38,474 bases of DNA from Deltaproteobacteria bacterium (GCA_019311115.1 JAFDDB010000016.1:1-38474), one strand, 5' to 3'. Positions 8,235 to 16,643 are shown, numbered from the stretch's first letter. Numbers and translations are program-made. The notes: generated from the letters alone by a model not told the origin.

Positions 8235-9218
8235 ATGGAGTTCGTGAAGCTCGGCGGTACGGGTCTCGAGGTGTCGCGCCTTTGCCTCGGCACCATGACC
8301 TACGGATCTCCCGACTGGCGGCCCTGGGTGCTGGACGAAGAGGCGAGCCGCCCCATGATCCGCCGCGCGCTCGAGGCGGGGATCAACTTCTTCGACACGG
8401 CCGACATCTACTCACTCGGTGAGAGCGAGCGGATCCTCGGCCGCACGCTCAACAAGTACGCCAAGCGCGACGAGGTCGTGATCGCGACCAAGCTCTACTT
8501 TCCCATGCGCGACTCCGGATCGAATCGCACCGGGCTCTCGCGCAAGCGCATCTTCGACTGCATCGACGCGTCGCTCGAGCGGCTGGGCACCGACTACGTG
8601 GACCTCTACCAGGTTCACCGCTTCGACTCCGGGACGCCCGTGGAAGAGACGCTCGAGGCGCTGACCGACGTGGTCCGCTCCGGGCGAGCGCGCTACATCG
8701 GCGCATCGAGCATGTACGCATGGCAGTTCGCGCGCGCTCTCTACCGCGCGGACATGCGCGGGTTCTCGCGCTTCGTCTCGATGCAGAACCACTACAACCT
8801 CGTCTTCAGGGACGAGGAGCGCGAGATGCTCCCGCTCTGCCGCGCCGAGAACGTGGGCGTCATCCCGTACAGTCCGCTCTCGCGCGGGTTCCTGGCCGGA
8901 AGCCGCGCTCGCGAGAGCTGGGAGACGACGCTTCGCGCGCGGACCGACAGGCTGGCGCGGCGCGAGCAGTACCGGGACTGCGACTTCTCCGTGCTCGACC
9001 GGCTGGTGTCGCTCGCCAAGCGGCGCAGGGTGACGCCGGCGCAGGTCGCGGTGGCGTGGCTGCTCTCGAAGCCCGAGGTGACTGCACCCGTGATCGGCGT
9101 AAGCGGCCTGCCCCAGCTCGAAGAGGCGATCGCGTCGGTCGGCATCCAGCTCGAGGACGCCGAGGTGTCGCAGCTCGAGCGCGACTACCAGCCGCGCGCA
9201 GAGCGAGGCTTCCTGTAG
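8235..9218 (+). CDS. Aldo/keto reductase
   Basis: A 327-residue NAD(P)H-dependent oxidoreductase with a TIM-barrel fold, expected to reduce aldehydes or ketones in the cytoplasm. The full catalytic tetrad is visible: D54 and Y59 (NFFDTADIYSLGESE), K86 (ATKLYFP) and H128 (LYQVHRFD). The N-terminal strand (MEFVKLGGTGLEVSRLCLG) and the cofactor-side segment (PYSPLSRGFLAG) are typical of the AKR11/12-like or Kv-beta-like group, as is the C-terminal VAWLLSKPEVTAPVIGVSG. The ATG follows a -10-like hexamer. A lipoprotein gene begins 4 bp after its stop. Physiological substrate unknown. Confidence 0.92.
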   Translation: MEFVKLGGTGLEVSRLCLGTMTYGSPDWRPWVLDEEASRPMIRRALEAGINFFDTADIYSLGESERILGRTLNKYAKRDEVVIATKLYFPMRDSGSNRTGLSRKRIFDCIDASLERLGTDYVDLYQVHRFDSGTPVEETLEALTDVVRSGRARYIGASSMYAWQFARALYRADMRGFSRFVSMQNHYNLVFRDEEREMLPLCRAENVGVIPYSPLSRGFLAGSRARESWETTLRARTDRLARREQYRDCDFSVLDRLVSLAKRRRVTPAQVAVAWLLSKPEVTAPVIGVSGLPQLEEAIASVGIQLEDAEVSQLERDYQPRAERGFL

Positions 9219-9222
9219 CGCC

Positions 9223-9582
9223 ATGCGCCGCGCCCGCCCCCCCGCCCCGGCTCTGGTCGCCGTACTGCTCGCGGCTGCGGTCTGCCTGGGCTGTCCGGGC
9301 GAGCGTTCCCCTTTCTGCAGCCGCTGGTTCGCGCTCGACGAGGGCGAGCGCGACCGCGAGATCCGCGACCAGGTCCAGGGGTGGCGCCGCGACGGACCGG
9401 TGCGCGGGCCGGCGTACGTCGGGTTCCTGGCCTGCATCGGTGACTACGTGCTGGACCGGCGCGCCGCCATCGACTCGGCCTGCCGGAACCTCGGCGACCT
9501 CGAAGCCGGAGTGACCATCGGCCGCCTGATCGCCGCCGGCGCCGAGGCCTGCGCGCAGATCCCGCGGGTGCCCGTGCCCTAG
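9223..9582 (+). CDS. Small lipoprotein of unknown function
   Basis: A 119-residue protein with an arginine-containing N-terminus, a hydrophobic stretch (ALVAVLLAAAVCLGC) and a lipobox ending in LGC. It should therefore be lipidated at Cys25 and anchored to a membrane facing the periplasm. The mature part has five further cysteines and no recognisable domain. The short spacing (4 bp) to the aldo/keto reductase upstream implies co-transcription, but no shared job can be inferred. Confidence 0.65.
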   Translation: MRRARPPAPALVAVLLAAAVCLGCPGERSPFCSRWFALDEGERDREIRDQVQGWRRDGPVRGPAYVGFLACIGDYVLDRRAAIDSACRNLGDLEAGVTIGRLIAAGAEACAQIPRVPVP

Positions 9583-9631
9583 TCGCGGGGCGCTGGCGCG
9601 AAGGTTCCCGGAGCCGCACACTGCCGGGCTG

Positions 9632-10408
9632 ATGCTCACGGTCATCGTCCCGACCTACAACGAAGAGGACAACATCCGCGCCTGCCTCGAGAGCGTGGCG
9701 TGGGCCGACGACCTCTTCGTGGTCGACTCGTTCTCGACCGACCGCACGCTGGACATTGCGCGCGGGTACACCGGTCACGTGGTACAGCACGAGTACGTCA
9801 ACTCGGCCACGCAGAAGAACTGGGCGATCCAGCAAGCGAAGGGCGACTGGCTCATGGTGCTGGACGCCGACGAGACCGTGACGCCCGAGCTTCGCGAGCG
9901 GATCCAGGCGATCCTCGCCAGCGGAACCGACTGCGACGGGTTCTACATCCGGCGCGACAATCTCTTTCTCGGCCGGATGATCCGCCACGGCGGATGGCAC
10001 ATGGACTACCTGATCCGCTTGTGGCGCAACGGCAAGGGCCGCTACGAGGACCTGGCCGTGCATGCCGACGTGATCGTCGACGGCAAGGTGGGCAAGCTCG
10101 AGGAGTCGCTGCTCCACGACAGCTACCCGACGCTCGAGGACTACAGCGAGCGCCTCGGCCGCTACTCGGACTGGTCGGCGCTCGACCTGCAAGAGAAGGG
10201 CGCCCGAGCGACGGTCGTCAACCTGACGTTGCGTCCGCTCTGGCGCTTCCTTCGCATGTACGTCCTGCGGCGTGGCTTTCTCGACGGGCGGCGCGGGCTG
10301 ATGATCGCGTCCTTCGCCTCGTTCGGGGTCTTCCTCAAGTACGCCCGCCTCTGGGACCGCCAGCGCCCGGCGCGGCAGAAGGCGCAGGCGCCGTCGAAAG
10401 AGGCGTGA
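9632..10408 (+). CDS. Family 2 glycosyltransferase, WaaE/KdtX-like
   Basis: A 258-residue GT-A glycosyltransferase resembling the LPS-core beta-1,4-glucosyltransferase WaaE/KdtX. Seen in order: the nucleotide-binding start (LTVIVPTYNEEDNI), VVDSFSTDRT, and the metal-binding DxD within MVLDADE (D78, D80). The family-typical middle and end follow (RDNLFLGRMIRHGGWHMDYL, then HDSYPTLEDYSERLGRYSDW). It would add a sugar to lipid A core or another envelope glycolipid on the cytoplasmic face. The C-terminal Arg-rich helix region (RMYVLRRGFLDGRRG) may touch the membrane. Its stop overlaps the GTG of the CYTH gene by 4 bp. Confidence 0.87.
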   Translation: MLTVIVPTYNEEDNIRACLESVAWADDLFVVDSFSTDRTLDIARGYTGHVVQHEYVNSATQKNWAIQQAKGDWLMVLDADETVTPELRERIQAILASGTDCDGFYIRRDNLFLGRMIRHGGWHMDYLIRLWRNGKGRYEDLAVHADVIVDGKVGKLEESLLHDSYPTLEDYSERLGRYSDWSALDLQEKGARATVVNLTLRPLWRFLRMYVLRRGFLDGRRGLMIASFASFGVFLKYARLWDRQRPARQKAQAPSKEA

Positions 10409-10929
10409 ACCGGAACGTCGAGATCAAGGCGCGGCTCTCCGAGCCCGCCCGCCAGCGCGAGATCGCGGCCGGCCTGGCCGACGGCCCGCTCGAGCCGATC
10501 GAGCAGGAGGACACGTTCTTTCGAGTGCCCGAGGGCCGCCTCAAGCTGCGCGATCTGGGCGGGGGCCGCGGCGAGCTGATCGCCTACGACCGGAGCGACT
10601 CCGCGGGACCGGCCGAGTCGCGCTATGCGGTCGTTCCCACAGCGGACCCGGCAGCGCTCCGCGACCTGCTCGCGAGCGTCCTCCCCGTCCGCGGGGTGGT
10701 GCGGAAGCGGCGCGACCTCTACCGCATCGGGCGCACGCGCGTACACCTGGACCGGGTCGAAGGGCTCGGCGACTACCTCGAGCTCGAGGTCGTGCTCGAA
10801 CCGGGCGAACCCCGCGAACGCGGCGAGGCGATCGCGCTCGACCTGGTGCGCAAGCTCGAGATCGACGACGCCGACCGCGTCGACGTGGCCTACATCGACC
10901 TGCTCGAGGAACGGGAAGACCCCGCATGA
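10405..10929 (+). CDS. CYTH-domain protein (CyaB/ThTPase-like)
   Basis: A 174-residue CYTH-superfamily protein. These act on triphosphates, for example class IV adenylate cyclases, thiamine triphosphatases and tripolyphosphatases. The N-terminal signature is NVEIKARL, as in CyaB-like members. Later segments TFFRVPEGRLKLRDL, GELIAYDR, VVRKRRDLYRIGRTRVHLD and LGDYLELEVVL supply the charged residues that line the triphosphate tunnel. The true substrate cannot be chosen from sequence. The GTG start overlaps the stop of the glycosyltransferase and its own stop overlaps the ATG of a histidine phosphatase, so all three are probably translated together. Confidence 0.85.
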   Translation: MNRNVEIKARLSEPARQREIAAGLADGPLEPIEQEDTFFRVPEGRLKLRDLGGGRGELIAYDRSDSAGPAESRYAVVPTADPAALRDLLASVLPVRGVVRKRRDLYRIGRTRVHLDRVEGLGDYLELEVVLEPGEPRERGEAIALDLVRKLEIDDADRVDVAYIDLLEEREDPA

Positions 10930-11522
10930 CCACGGTCTACTACGTGACGCACCCCGACGTGGTCCAGGACCCGGAAGTGCCGGTCCCGCGCTGGCCGCTC
11001 TCCGACGTGGGCCGGGCCAGGATGGAGCGCTTGTGCGGAGCCCCGTGGGTCTCCGGCCTGCGCTCCGTCTTCTGCAGCAGCGAGCAGAAGGCGCTCGACG
11101 GCGCGGCGGTGCTGGCCCGCCACCTGGGCGTCGAGCACCAGGTGCTCCCCGAGCTCGGCGAGAACGACCGCTCGTCGACGGGCTTCATGTCGGGTGACGC
11201 GTTCAGCGCGGTCGTGGACCGCTTTTTCGCCGAGCCCGAGCAGAGCGTGCGCGGCTGGGAGACGGCCGCCGACGCGCAGCGGCGCATGGTCGCCGCCGTC
11301 GACGAGGTGGTGAGGCGCGCGGACGGGGCAGGCGACACCGTCATCGTCGCGCACGGCGGCGTGGGCGCGCTGCTGATGTGCGCGCTCCGCGGCGTGCCGA
11401 TCTCGCGCGAGCAGGAGCAGCCGCTGCGAGGTCCCGAGCCCGGGACAGTGGGCGGCTGCTGGTTCTCGTTCGACGCGCGGACCCGCGAGCTGCGGAGTGC
11501 CTGGAGCCCGATCGACGGCTGA
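10926..11522 (+). CDS. Histidine-phosphatase-superfamily protein with THP in place of RHG
   Basis: A 198-residue member of the phosphoglycerate mutase-like (histidine phosphatase) superfamily. The nucleophile His is kept (H9) but sits in VTHPDV instead of the classic RHG(E) motif, so the phosphate-binding Arg next to it is absent. K55 in SSEQKA stands where the second pocket Arg is usual. A second catalytic His is present (H143 in VIVAHGGVG). The region PVPRWPLSDVGRARME is strongly family-like. I recall THP-type variants in other proteobacteria, so this looks like a subfamily rather than a broken gene, and catalysis may be altered. It is translationally coupled to the CYTH gene, which acts on triphosphates. 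Confidence 0.78.
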   Translation: MTTVYYVTHPDVVQDPEVPVPRWPLSDVGRARMERLCGAPWVSGLRSVFCSSEQKALDGAAVLARHLGVEHQVLPELGENDRSSTGFMSGDAFSAVVDRFFAEPEQSVRGWETAADAQRRMVAAVDEVVRRADGAGDTVIVAHGGVGALLMCALRGVPISREQEQPLRGPEPGTVGGCWFSFDARTRELRSAWSPIDG

Positions 11523-11551
11523 GCCCTTGCTCGGCCACCCCCCGGCCGCGC

Positions 11552-11557
11552 TATCAT
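11552..11557 (+). promoter_or_regulatory. Candidate -10 element (TATCAT) for the GST gene
   Basis: TATCAT is followed by a leader of about 20 nt containing GGAGG at 11574-11578, four bases before the ATG at 11583. This is a conventional leadered arrangement, unlike the leaderless set. Confidence 0.4.
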
Positions 11558-11582
11558 CGGCCCCGGCGAACGCGGAGGTCCC

Positions 11583-12245
11583 ATGATCGACCTGTACACG
11601 GCAGCGACCCCGAACGGCTGGAAGGTCTCCATCATGCTCGAGGAGGTCGGGCTTCCCTACGAGGTGAAGCAGATCCACCTCGACAAGCTGGAGCAGAAGG
11701 AGGACTGGTTCCTCCGCATCAATCCGAACGGCCGCATCCCGGCGATCGTCGATCACGACGCCGATGACTTCGCCGTTTTCGAGTCGGGCGCGATCCTGGT
11801 GTACCTGGCCGAGAAGACGGGGCAGCTGCTGCCGGCCGATCCCAAGCCGCGTTCGACCGTGCTGCAGTGGCTGATGTTCCAGATGGCGGGAGTCGGCCCG
11901 ATGCAGGGCCAGGCGAACGTGTTCTTCCGCTACGCGCCCGAGAAGATCGACTACGCGATCCACCGCTACCAGAACGAGACCAAGCGGCTCTACACCGTGC
12001 TCGACGCGCACCTCGTCGACCGCGAGTACGTGGCCGGCGACTACTCGATCGCCGACATCGCCACCTGGCCCTGGGCCATCCTGCACGGCTGGGCGGGGGT
12101 CGACATCGAGGACCTGCCGAACCTGCGTGCCTGGATCGAGCGCGTGGGCGCGCGGCCCGCGGTGCAGGCCGGACGCGCCGTGCCGAAGCCCCTCGAGACC
12201 GCGGCCGACGAGGTCAAGGAGAGCGGTCGGAAGATGCTCGTCTAG
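11583..12245 (+). CDS. yfcG: Glutathione S-transferase, YfcG-like (Nu class)
   Basis: A 220-residue GST closely resembling Escherichia coli YfcG, a glutathione-dependent disulfide-bond oxidoreductase. The start [20 protein letters not shown] keeps Thr9 and Asn11, the positions used by YfcG in place of a catalytic Tyr or Ser. Other matches are [49 protein letters not shown] and [12 protein letters not shown]. It should act in the cytoplasm in thiol and oxidative-stress chemistry. The ATG has a good GGAGG site. A P-loop kinase gene begins 5 bp after the stop. Confidence 0.9.
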   Translation: MIDLYTAATPNGWKVSIMLEEVGLPYEVKQIHLDKLEQKEDWFLRINPNGRIPAIVDHDADDFAVFESGAILVYLAEKTGQLLPADPKPRSTVLQWLMFQMAGVGPMQGQANVFFRYAPEKIDYAIHRYQNETKRLYTVLDAHLVDREYVAGDYSIADIATWPWAILHGWAGVDIEDLPNLRAWIERVGARPAVQAGRAVPKPLETAADEVKESGRKMLV

Positions 12246-12250
12246 GCGCC

Positions 12251-12832
12251 TTGCAGCGGGTCGCCGTGATCGGTTCGAGCTGCGCGGGCAAGACGACGCT
12301 CGCGAGCGCCATCGCGCGGATCCGCGGCTGTCCGCACATCGAACTCGACGCCATCCACTGGAAGCCGGACTGGGTCGAGGCTCCGCTCGAAGAGATGCGC
12401 GAGCGCACGCAGGAAGCCGTGAGCGCGGAGAGCTGGGCGCTCGACGGCAACTACTCGCGCGTGCGCGACCTCGTCTGGGCGCGCGCGACCGACGTGATCT
12501 GGCTCAACTACGACTTCCCACTGGTGATGTCCCGCGCGCTGCGCCGCACCGTGCGCCGCATCGCGACGCGCGAGGAGCTCTACTCCGGAAACCGCGAGTC
12601 CCTCCGGATGGCGCTGTTGGATCGCGAGTCGATCCTGTGGTGGGTCATCCGCACGCACGGCCGCCGGCGCCGCGACTATCGCGAACTCTGCACACGCGAG
12701 AACTTCCCGCACATCGCGTTCACCGAGCTCAGGCACCCGCGCGAGGCCGACGCGCTGGTCGCCGCGCTCGAGGCCTCTTCCGGGGCAACGCCCGCGCCTG
12801 CGCCCCCGTCCGCGCCCGGAGGGGCAGGGTGA
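12251..12832 (+). CDS. P-loop kinase-like protein (FlaR/topology-modulation family)
   Basis: A 193-residue P-loop NTPase related to adenylate kinases and annotated in many genomes as DNA topology modulation protein (FlaR). Walker A is GSSCAGKTT (8-16). Family segments ELDAIHWKPDW, WALDGNYSRVRDLVW and VIWLNYDFP follow. The TTG at 12251 is preferred because the first strand (RVAVIGSS) begins just after it; the next GTG would cut into that strand. The last 20 residues are a Pro/Ala/Gly-rich tail. The real substrate of this family is not known to me; nucleotide or small-molecule phosphorylation is an inference. Its TGA overlaps the next gene by 4 bp. Confidence 0.75.
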   Translation: MQRVAVIGSSCAGKTTLASAIARIRGCPHIELDAIHWKPDWVEAPLEEMRERTQEAVSAESWALDGNYSRVRDLVWARATDVIWLNYDFPLVMSRALRRTVRRIATREELYSGNRESLRMALLDRESILWWVIRTHGRRRRDYRELCTRENFPHIAFTELRHPREADALVAALEASSGATPAPAPPSAPGGAG

Positions 12833-13239
12833 CCGCGCACCCGTTGCTCGACGAGTGGATCAGCAGCGGCGCCCGGCTGCTCGCGGCCGAGAGGATTCCG
12901 CTCCGCGGATCCATCGACGCCGCGCGCGCCCTGTCGCTGGTGCTCACGTTCGACTGCGGAAAGCTCCGGCTCGAGCCCGGCGAGGACGGCGAGTCGCTGT
13001 CGATCCTGGGCGGTGCGGAGGGAGAGGCCGCCGCTTCGGGTCTGCTCTCCGCCGACGAGGAGGAGCCCTGGTGGGCGCTGCTCGGTCACGGTCTCTGCGC
13101 CGCGGCGGTCGACCGCGACGACGCGGGGGGCGCGAAGCGGCTGCGCCTGCAGTTCCGGGCGGAAGGGGACAACCCGCGCTTCGTGCACGTGGACGCGCGC
13201 GACGGACAGCTCCGCGTGACGGCCGCTCCCGAGCTGTAG
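12829..13239 (+). CDS. Protein of unknown function, 136 residues
   Basis: I do not recognise this protein. It starts at a GTG overlapping the kinase stop and ends 2 bp before folP, so it is embedded in a co-translated run, which together with its length supports it being real. It is acidic, has no signal peptide or membrane segment, and seems to alternate short strands (ALSLVLTFDCGKLRLEP, KRLRLQFRAE, FVHVDARDGQLRV), suggesting a small beta-rich domain. Confidence 0.6.
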   Translation: MTAHPLLDEWISSGARLLAAERIPLRGSIDAARALSLVLTFDCGKLRLEPGEDGESLSILGGAEGEAAASGLLSADEEEPWWALLGHGLCAAAVDRDDAGGAKRLRLQFRAEGDNPRFVHVDARDGQLRVTAAPEL

Positions 13240-13241
13240 CC

Positions 13242-14069
13242 GTGGGCTTCCGGCGGCCGCAGATCTGGGGCGTCGTCAACCTGACCGCCGACTCGTTCTC
13301 GGATGGAGGACGCTACCTGGAGACCGAGGCCGCGCTGGCGCACGCGCGGCGCCTGCGCGAGGACGGCGCCGACGTGATCGACCTGGGCCCGGCGTCGAGC
13401 CACCCGGACTCGGCAGCGGTCGCGCCCCAGGAGGAGATCCGGCGGCTCGGACCCGTCGTCGACGCGCTCCTCGCGGAGGGGATTCCCGTCTCGGTCGACT
13501 CGTTCCGGGGCGAGACGCAGGTCTGGGCGATCGGGCGCGGCGTGACGACGTTGAACGACGTGCGCGGCTTTGGCGAGCCGCGGACCTGGCCGGACCTGGC
13601 GCGCTCGGGCGCGAGGCTCGTGCTGATGCACTCGATCCGCGCGGCCGGCGCCGCCACCCGTGAGCGCGGCGACCCGGACGCGATCGTAGGCGCCGTGGAC
13701 GCGTTCTTCGCCGAGCGCATCGCGGCTCTCGAGGCTGCGGGCATCGCGCGCGAGCGGCTGGTGCTGGACCCCGGCATGGGATTCTTCCTGGGCGACACCC
13801 CGGAGCCGTCGCTGCGCGTGCTGGCCGCGCTCGAGAGGCTGCGCGAGCGGCACGGCCTCCCGCTGCTGGTCTGCGTCTCCCGCAAGTCCTTCCTCGGGGG
13901 GCTGACGGGCGCGCCGGTGGCGGAGCGCGGCCCGGCCACCCTGGCCGCGGAGCTCTGGGCTGCGCGCCACGGCGTCGACCACCTGCGGACGCACGACGTC
14001 CGGGCGATCTGCGAGGCGCTCACCGTCGAATCGGCGCTACAATCGGCAGGCACGGGGGACGGCGCTTGA
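13242..14069 (+). CDS. folP: Dihydropteroate synthase (divergent type)
   Basis: Joins p-aminobenzoate to hydroxymethyl-dihydropterin pyrophosphate in folate synthesis. The 275-residue protein begins almost at the first signature (GVVNLTADSFSDGG, residues 10-23) and continues with DGADVIDLGPASSHPDS, PVSVDSFR, LNDVRGF and the C-terminal SRKSFLGGLTG. The pterin-site loop is DPGMGFFLG (176-184) rather than the usual DPGxGFGK, and the GG-E-S-TRP loop is replaced by PASSHPDS. These traits mark a divergent subgroup of the family, so a different pterin substrate cannot be excluded. The GTG start lies 2 bp after the previous stop. Its stop overlaps the next TTG start by 4 bp, and a -10-like hexamer (14038-14043) lies in its 3' end. 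Confidence 0.82.
   Translation: MGFRRPQIWGVVNLTADSFSDGGRYLETEAALAHARRLREDGADVIDLGPASSHPDSAAVAPQEEIRRLGPVVDALLAEGIPVSVDSFRGETQVWAIGRGVTTLNDVRGFGEPRTWPDLARSGARLVLMHSIRAAGAATRERGDPDAIVGAVDAFFAERIAALEAAGIARERLVLDPGMGFFLGDTPEPSLRVLAALERLRERHGLPLLVCVSRKSFLGGLTGAPVAERGPATLAAELWAARHGVDHLRTHDVRAICEALTVESALQSAGTGDGA
14038..14043 (+). promoter_or_regulatory. Candidate internal -10 element (TACAAT)
   Basis: TACAAT within the end of folP, 22 nt before the TTG of the exonuclease gene, with GGGGGA in between as a possible ribosome site. It may give that gene separate expression. Confidence 0.35.
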
Positions 14070-14917
14070 TCAAGAACGTGAAGCATCGCGTCTGGGCGTT
14101 CGACGCCGAGTGGATTCCGGACCCGCAGGCCGGGCGTCTGCTCTACGGCGTCCCCGACAGCGTCGAGGATCCCGCCGAGATCATGCGCGTCATGTGGCAG
14201 CGCGGCGGCGCGACCGAGGCCGACCCGACGCCGTTCCTCAAGACGGTGATGTGCCGGGTGGTGTCGATTGCGGCCGTCGAGCGCCGCGTGAAGGGCGGCG
14301 GTCCGGCGACGCTCAGCTTGACCTCGCTCCCGCACGACGTGAATGACCCCGCGCAGACGGCCGAGGCGTCCGTGGTCGGAAAGTTCCTCGAAGCGGTCGG
14401 CCAGAGCCGCCCGCAACTCGTGGGGTTCAACTCGATCGACTCCGACCTGAAGATCCTCGTGCAGCGCGGCGTAGTCAACGGCGTGCGCGCTGCGTCGTTC
14501 GCGGAGCGGCCCGACAAACCGTGGGAAGGCGTCGACTACTTCGCGCGCGGCAGCGACTGGAACGTCGACCTGAAGGAGATCCTCGGCGGCTGGGGCAAGG
14601 CGGTCCCGTCCCTGCACGAGATCGCCACCCTCTCCGGCATCCCCGGCAAGATGGACGTCGACGGCAACCAGGTGGCGGCGCTGTGGCTGGCCGGCGACCT
14701 GCGGCAGATCGTCGAGTACAACGAGTTCGACGCGCTCACCACGTACCTCGTGTGGCTGCGGCTGGCGCACTTTGCCGGGCACTTCACCGCCGAGGAGTAC
14801 GCGGCCGAGCAGGCCCTGGTCGAGTCGCTGCTCGAGGAGCAGAGCGCCAAGCCCGAGCGCGCGCACCTGCAAAAGTACCTGGACGAGTGGCAACGCCTGC
14901 GCGCAGCCACCGCCTAG
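14066..14917 (+). CDS. DEDDy 3'-5' exonuclease (PolB-exonuclease-like)
   Basis: A 283-residue RNase H-like nuclease of the predicted PolB-type exonuclease group (Pfam DNA_pol_B_exo2 type). The four acidic positions and Tyr can be traced: FDAEW near residue 12 (D-x-E), LVGFNSIDSDLKIL for the third Asp, and EYNEFDALTTY for the Y-x3-D motif. It would trim single-stranded ends in DNA or RNA metabolism; a physiological role is not established. The TTG start overlaps the folP stop. An in-frame GTG 12 bp later is an alternative. It is the last gene of the plus-strand run; a convergent acyl-CoA synthetase follows after 37 bp. Confidence 0.83.
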   Translation: MIKNVKHRVWAFDAEWIPDPQAGRLLYGVPDSVEDPAEIMRVMWQRGGATEADPTPFLKTVMCRVVSIAAVERRVKGGGPATLSLTSLPHDVNDPAQTAEASVVGKFLEAVGQSRPQLVGFNSIDSDLKILVQRGVVNGVRAASFAERPDKPWEGVDYFARGSDWNVDLKEILGGWGKAVPSLHEIATLSGIPGKMDVDGNQVAALWLAGDLRQIVEYNEFDALTTYLVWLRLAHFAGHFTAEEYAAEQALVESLLEEQSAKPERAHLQKYLDEWQRLRAATA

Positions 14918-14954
14918 TCCCCACGTCCCAGAAGTGCAGCCGTCTCGACGCCTG

Positions 14955-16583
14955 CTAGCCGAGCTGCTCCTTGGCCCAGCGGTAGTCGGCCTTGCCGCTC
15001 GGGCTGCGCACGATCTCGTCCCTGAACAGGATGTCCTTGGGCAGCTTGTAGCGGGCGATGTGCTTGCTGCACTCCTCGATCAGCTGCTCGCGCGTGGCGT
15101 CGGCTCCGTCGCGGAGCCTGACGAGCGCGACCACCTCCTGTCCCCAGCGCTCGCTCGGCCGGCCGACGACGACGGCGTCCCAGACGGGCGCCTGCTGCTT
15201 GAGCGCGTGCTCGACCTCTTCGGCGAAGATCTTCTCGCCGCCGGAGTTGATGGTCTGCGAGTCGCGGCCGTAGACCTCGATGATCCCGCTCTCCAGGTGT
15301 CGCGAGCGATCGCCCGGCACCGAGTAGCGCACGCCGTTCGTGGTCGGGAAGGTCCGCTCGGTCTTCTCGCGGTCGCCCAGGTAGCCGAGCGGGACGTGCC
15401 CTGCCTTGGCGAACCAGCCGATCTCCTCGCTGCCCGGCTCGAGCACGTGCGTCAGGTCCTCGCTCAGCACGCAGGTGTCGGGCCCCGGCTGGAACGAGCC
15501 CGTCGTAGCGCCCGTGTCCTTGGTGCTGATGTTCTGTCCCTGGCCGCCCGACTCCGACGAGCCGATCGCGTCGACGATCACCAGGTGGGGGATCCTCTCG
15601 AGGAACTCCTTCTTGAGCGACGCAGAGAGCGCCGCCCCGCCGGTGATGAGGACCCCGAACTTCGACAGGTCGTACGTCTTCTTGTCGAGCTGGTCGAGAA
15701 GTGGGCGTCCGAACGCGTCGCCCACGATCAGCATGGCCGTCACCTCTTCGCGCACCACCGTCGACCACACGTCGTCGCCGTCGAGGTGCGAGGTGTGCTC
15801 CTGGATCACGATCGCGTTGCCGCCGTGGAAGTTCGTGAAGGCCGCCCAGTGCGCCGCCCCGTGCATGAAGGGGGGAGCGGGAAGGCTCTTGGCGAGGGGC
15901 GTCCTGGCGCGTTCGAGGATCTCGTCGACAGACTTCACCGCCGAGCCGTCGCGCGCGCGGCCGCCGAGCGCTGCGATGAAGATGTCGTTCTGGCGCCACA
16001 GCACGCCCTTCGGCATGCCGGTCGTACCGCCGGTGTAGAGGATGTAGAGGTCGTCGGGCGACCACTCGAGCTTCGGGCGCTCCGGGCTCGCCGCGGCGAG
16101 AGCGGCCTCGTACTCCACCGCGCCGGGCAGCAGGGCCTCGCCGGAGCCGTCCTCCACCTGCACGAGCGTCCGGAGCTTCGGCAGCTGCGGCAGGATCTTC
16201 GCCAGCGTCGGCGCGAACTCCGAGTGGTAGACGATCGCCTCGGCGCCTGCGTCGTTGAGCAGGTAGACGAGCTCTTCCTCGACGTAGCGGTAGTTGACGT
16301 TGAACGGCACGCTGCGCGCCTTGTACGCGCCGAGCATGCCCTCGAGATACTCGTTGCAGTTGTGCATGTAGAGGGCGACGTGGGGCTGGCCCGACTCCCA
16401 GCCCTGGAGCTCTGCACGTTCGGCGCGCACCTCGAGCCCGGCGGCGATCAGGTGGTTCGCCAGGCGGCGGGTCCGCTCGGTCACGTCCGCCCAGCTGAGG
16501 CGACGGTCGCGGAAGATGATGCACTCGCGGTCGGGGATCGCCTCGGCGATCGCCTCGTGAAGCTGTGCCAGGTTGAACTCCAT
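14955..16583 (-). CDS. Acyl-CoA synthetase, FadD19-like
   Basis: A 542-residue ANL-superfamily ligase that activates a carboxylic acid to its CoA thioester through an acyl-adenylate. It matches mycobacterial FadD19 and relatives, which act on long-chain fatty acids or sterol side chains: NVNYRYVEEELVYLL, then the P-loop LYTGGTTGMPKGV, IGSSESG, INSGGEKIFAEEVE, and a C-terminal SPSGKADYRWAKEQ with the adenylation Lys K531. Sterol use is not proven by sequence. The ATG has AAGAGGAGCC upstream, and TAGCAT at 16643-16638 on the minus strand is a likely -10. It diverges from an aldo/keto reductase gene, 113 bp apart. Confidence 0.92.
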   Translation of the reverse strand: MEFNLAQLHEAIAEAIPDRECIIFRDRRLSWADVTERTRRLANHLIAAGLEVRAERAELQGWESGQPHVALYMHNCNEYLEGMLGAYKARSVPFNVNYRYVEEELVYLLNDAGAEAIVYHSEFAPTLAKILPQLPKLRTLVQVEDGSGEALLPGAVEYEAALAAASPERPKLEWSPDDLYILYTGGTTGMPKGVLWRQNDIFIAALGGRARDGSAVKSVDEILERARTPLAKSLPAPPFMHGAAHWAAFTNFHGGNAIVIQEHTSHLDGDDVWSTVVREEVTAMLIVGDAFGRPLLDQLDKKTYDLSKFGVLITGGAALSASLKKEFLERIPHLVIVDAIGSSESGGQGQNISTKDTGATTGSFQPGPDTCVLSEDLTHVLEPGSEEIGWFAKAGHVPLGYLGDREKTERTFPTTNGVRYSVPGDRSRHLESGIIEVYGRDSQTINSGGEKIFAEEVEHALKQQAPVWDAVVVGRPSERWGQEVVALVRLRDGADATREQLIEECSKHIARYKLPKDILFRDEIVRSPSGKADYRWAKEQLG

Positions 16584-16637
16584 GGGCCGGGGCTCCTCTT
16601 GCTCTCGTGGGTCGGGGCGGCGGCTGCCGTGAAGGCC

Positions 16638-16643
16638 ATGCTA
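16638..16643 (-). promoter_or_regulatory. Candidate -10 element (TAGCAT) for the acyl-CoA synthetase
   Basis: Minus-strand TAGCAT lies 54 nt upstream of the ATG at 16583, leaving a leader with a good AGGAG site. Confidence 0.35.

Noticed and set aside
10331-10357. Another sigma-28-like site (TCAAGT inside the WaaE-like gene)
   Set aside because: The -10 half is missing at the right distance and the site is within coding sequence.
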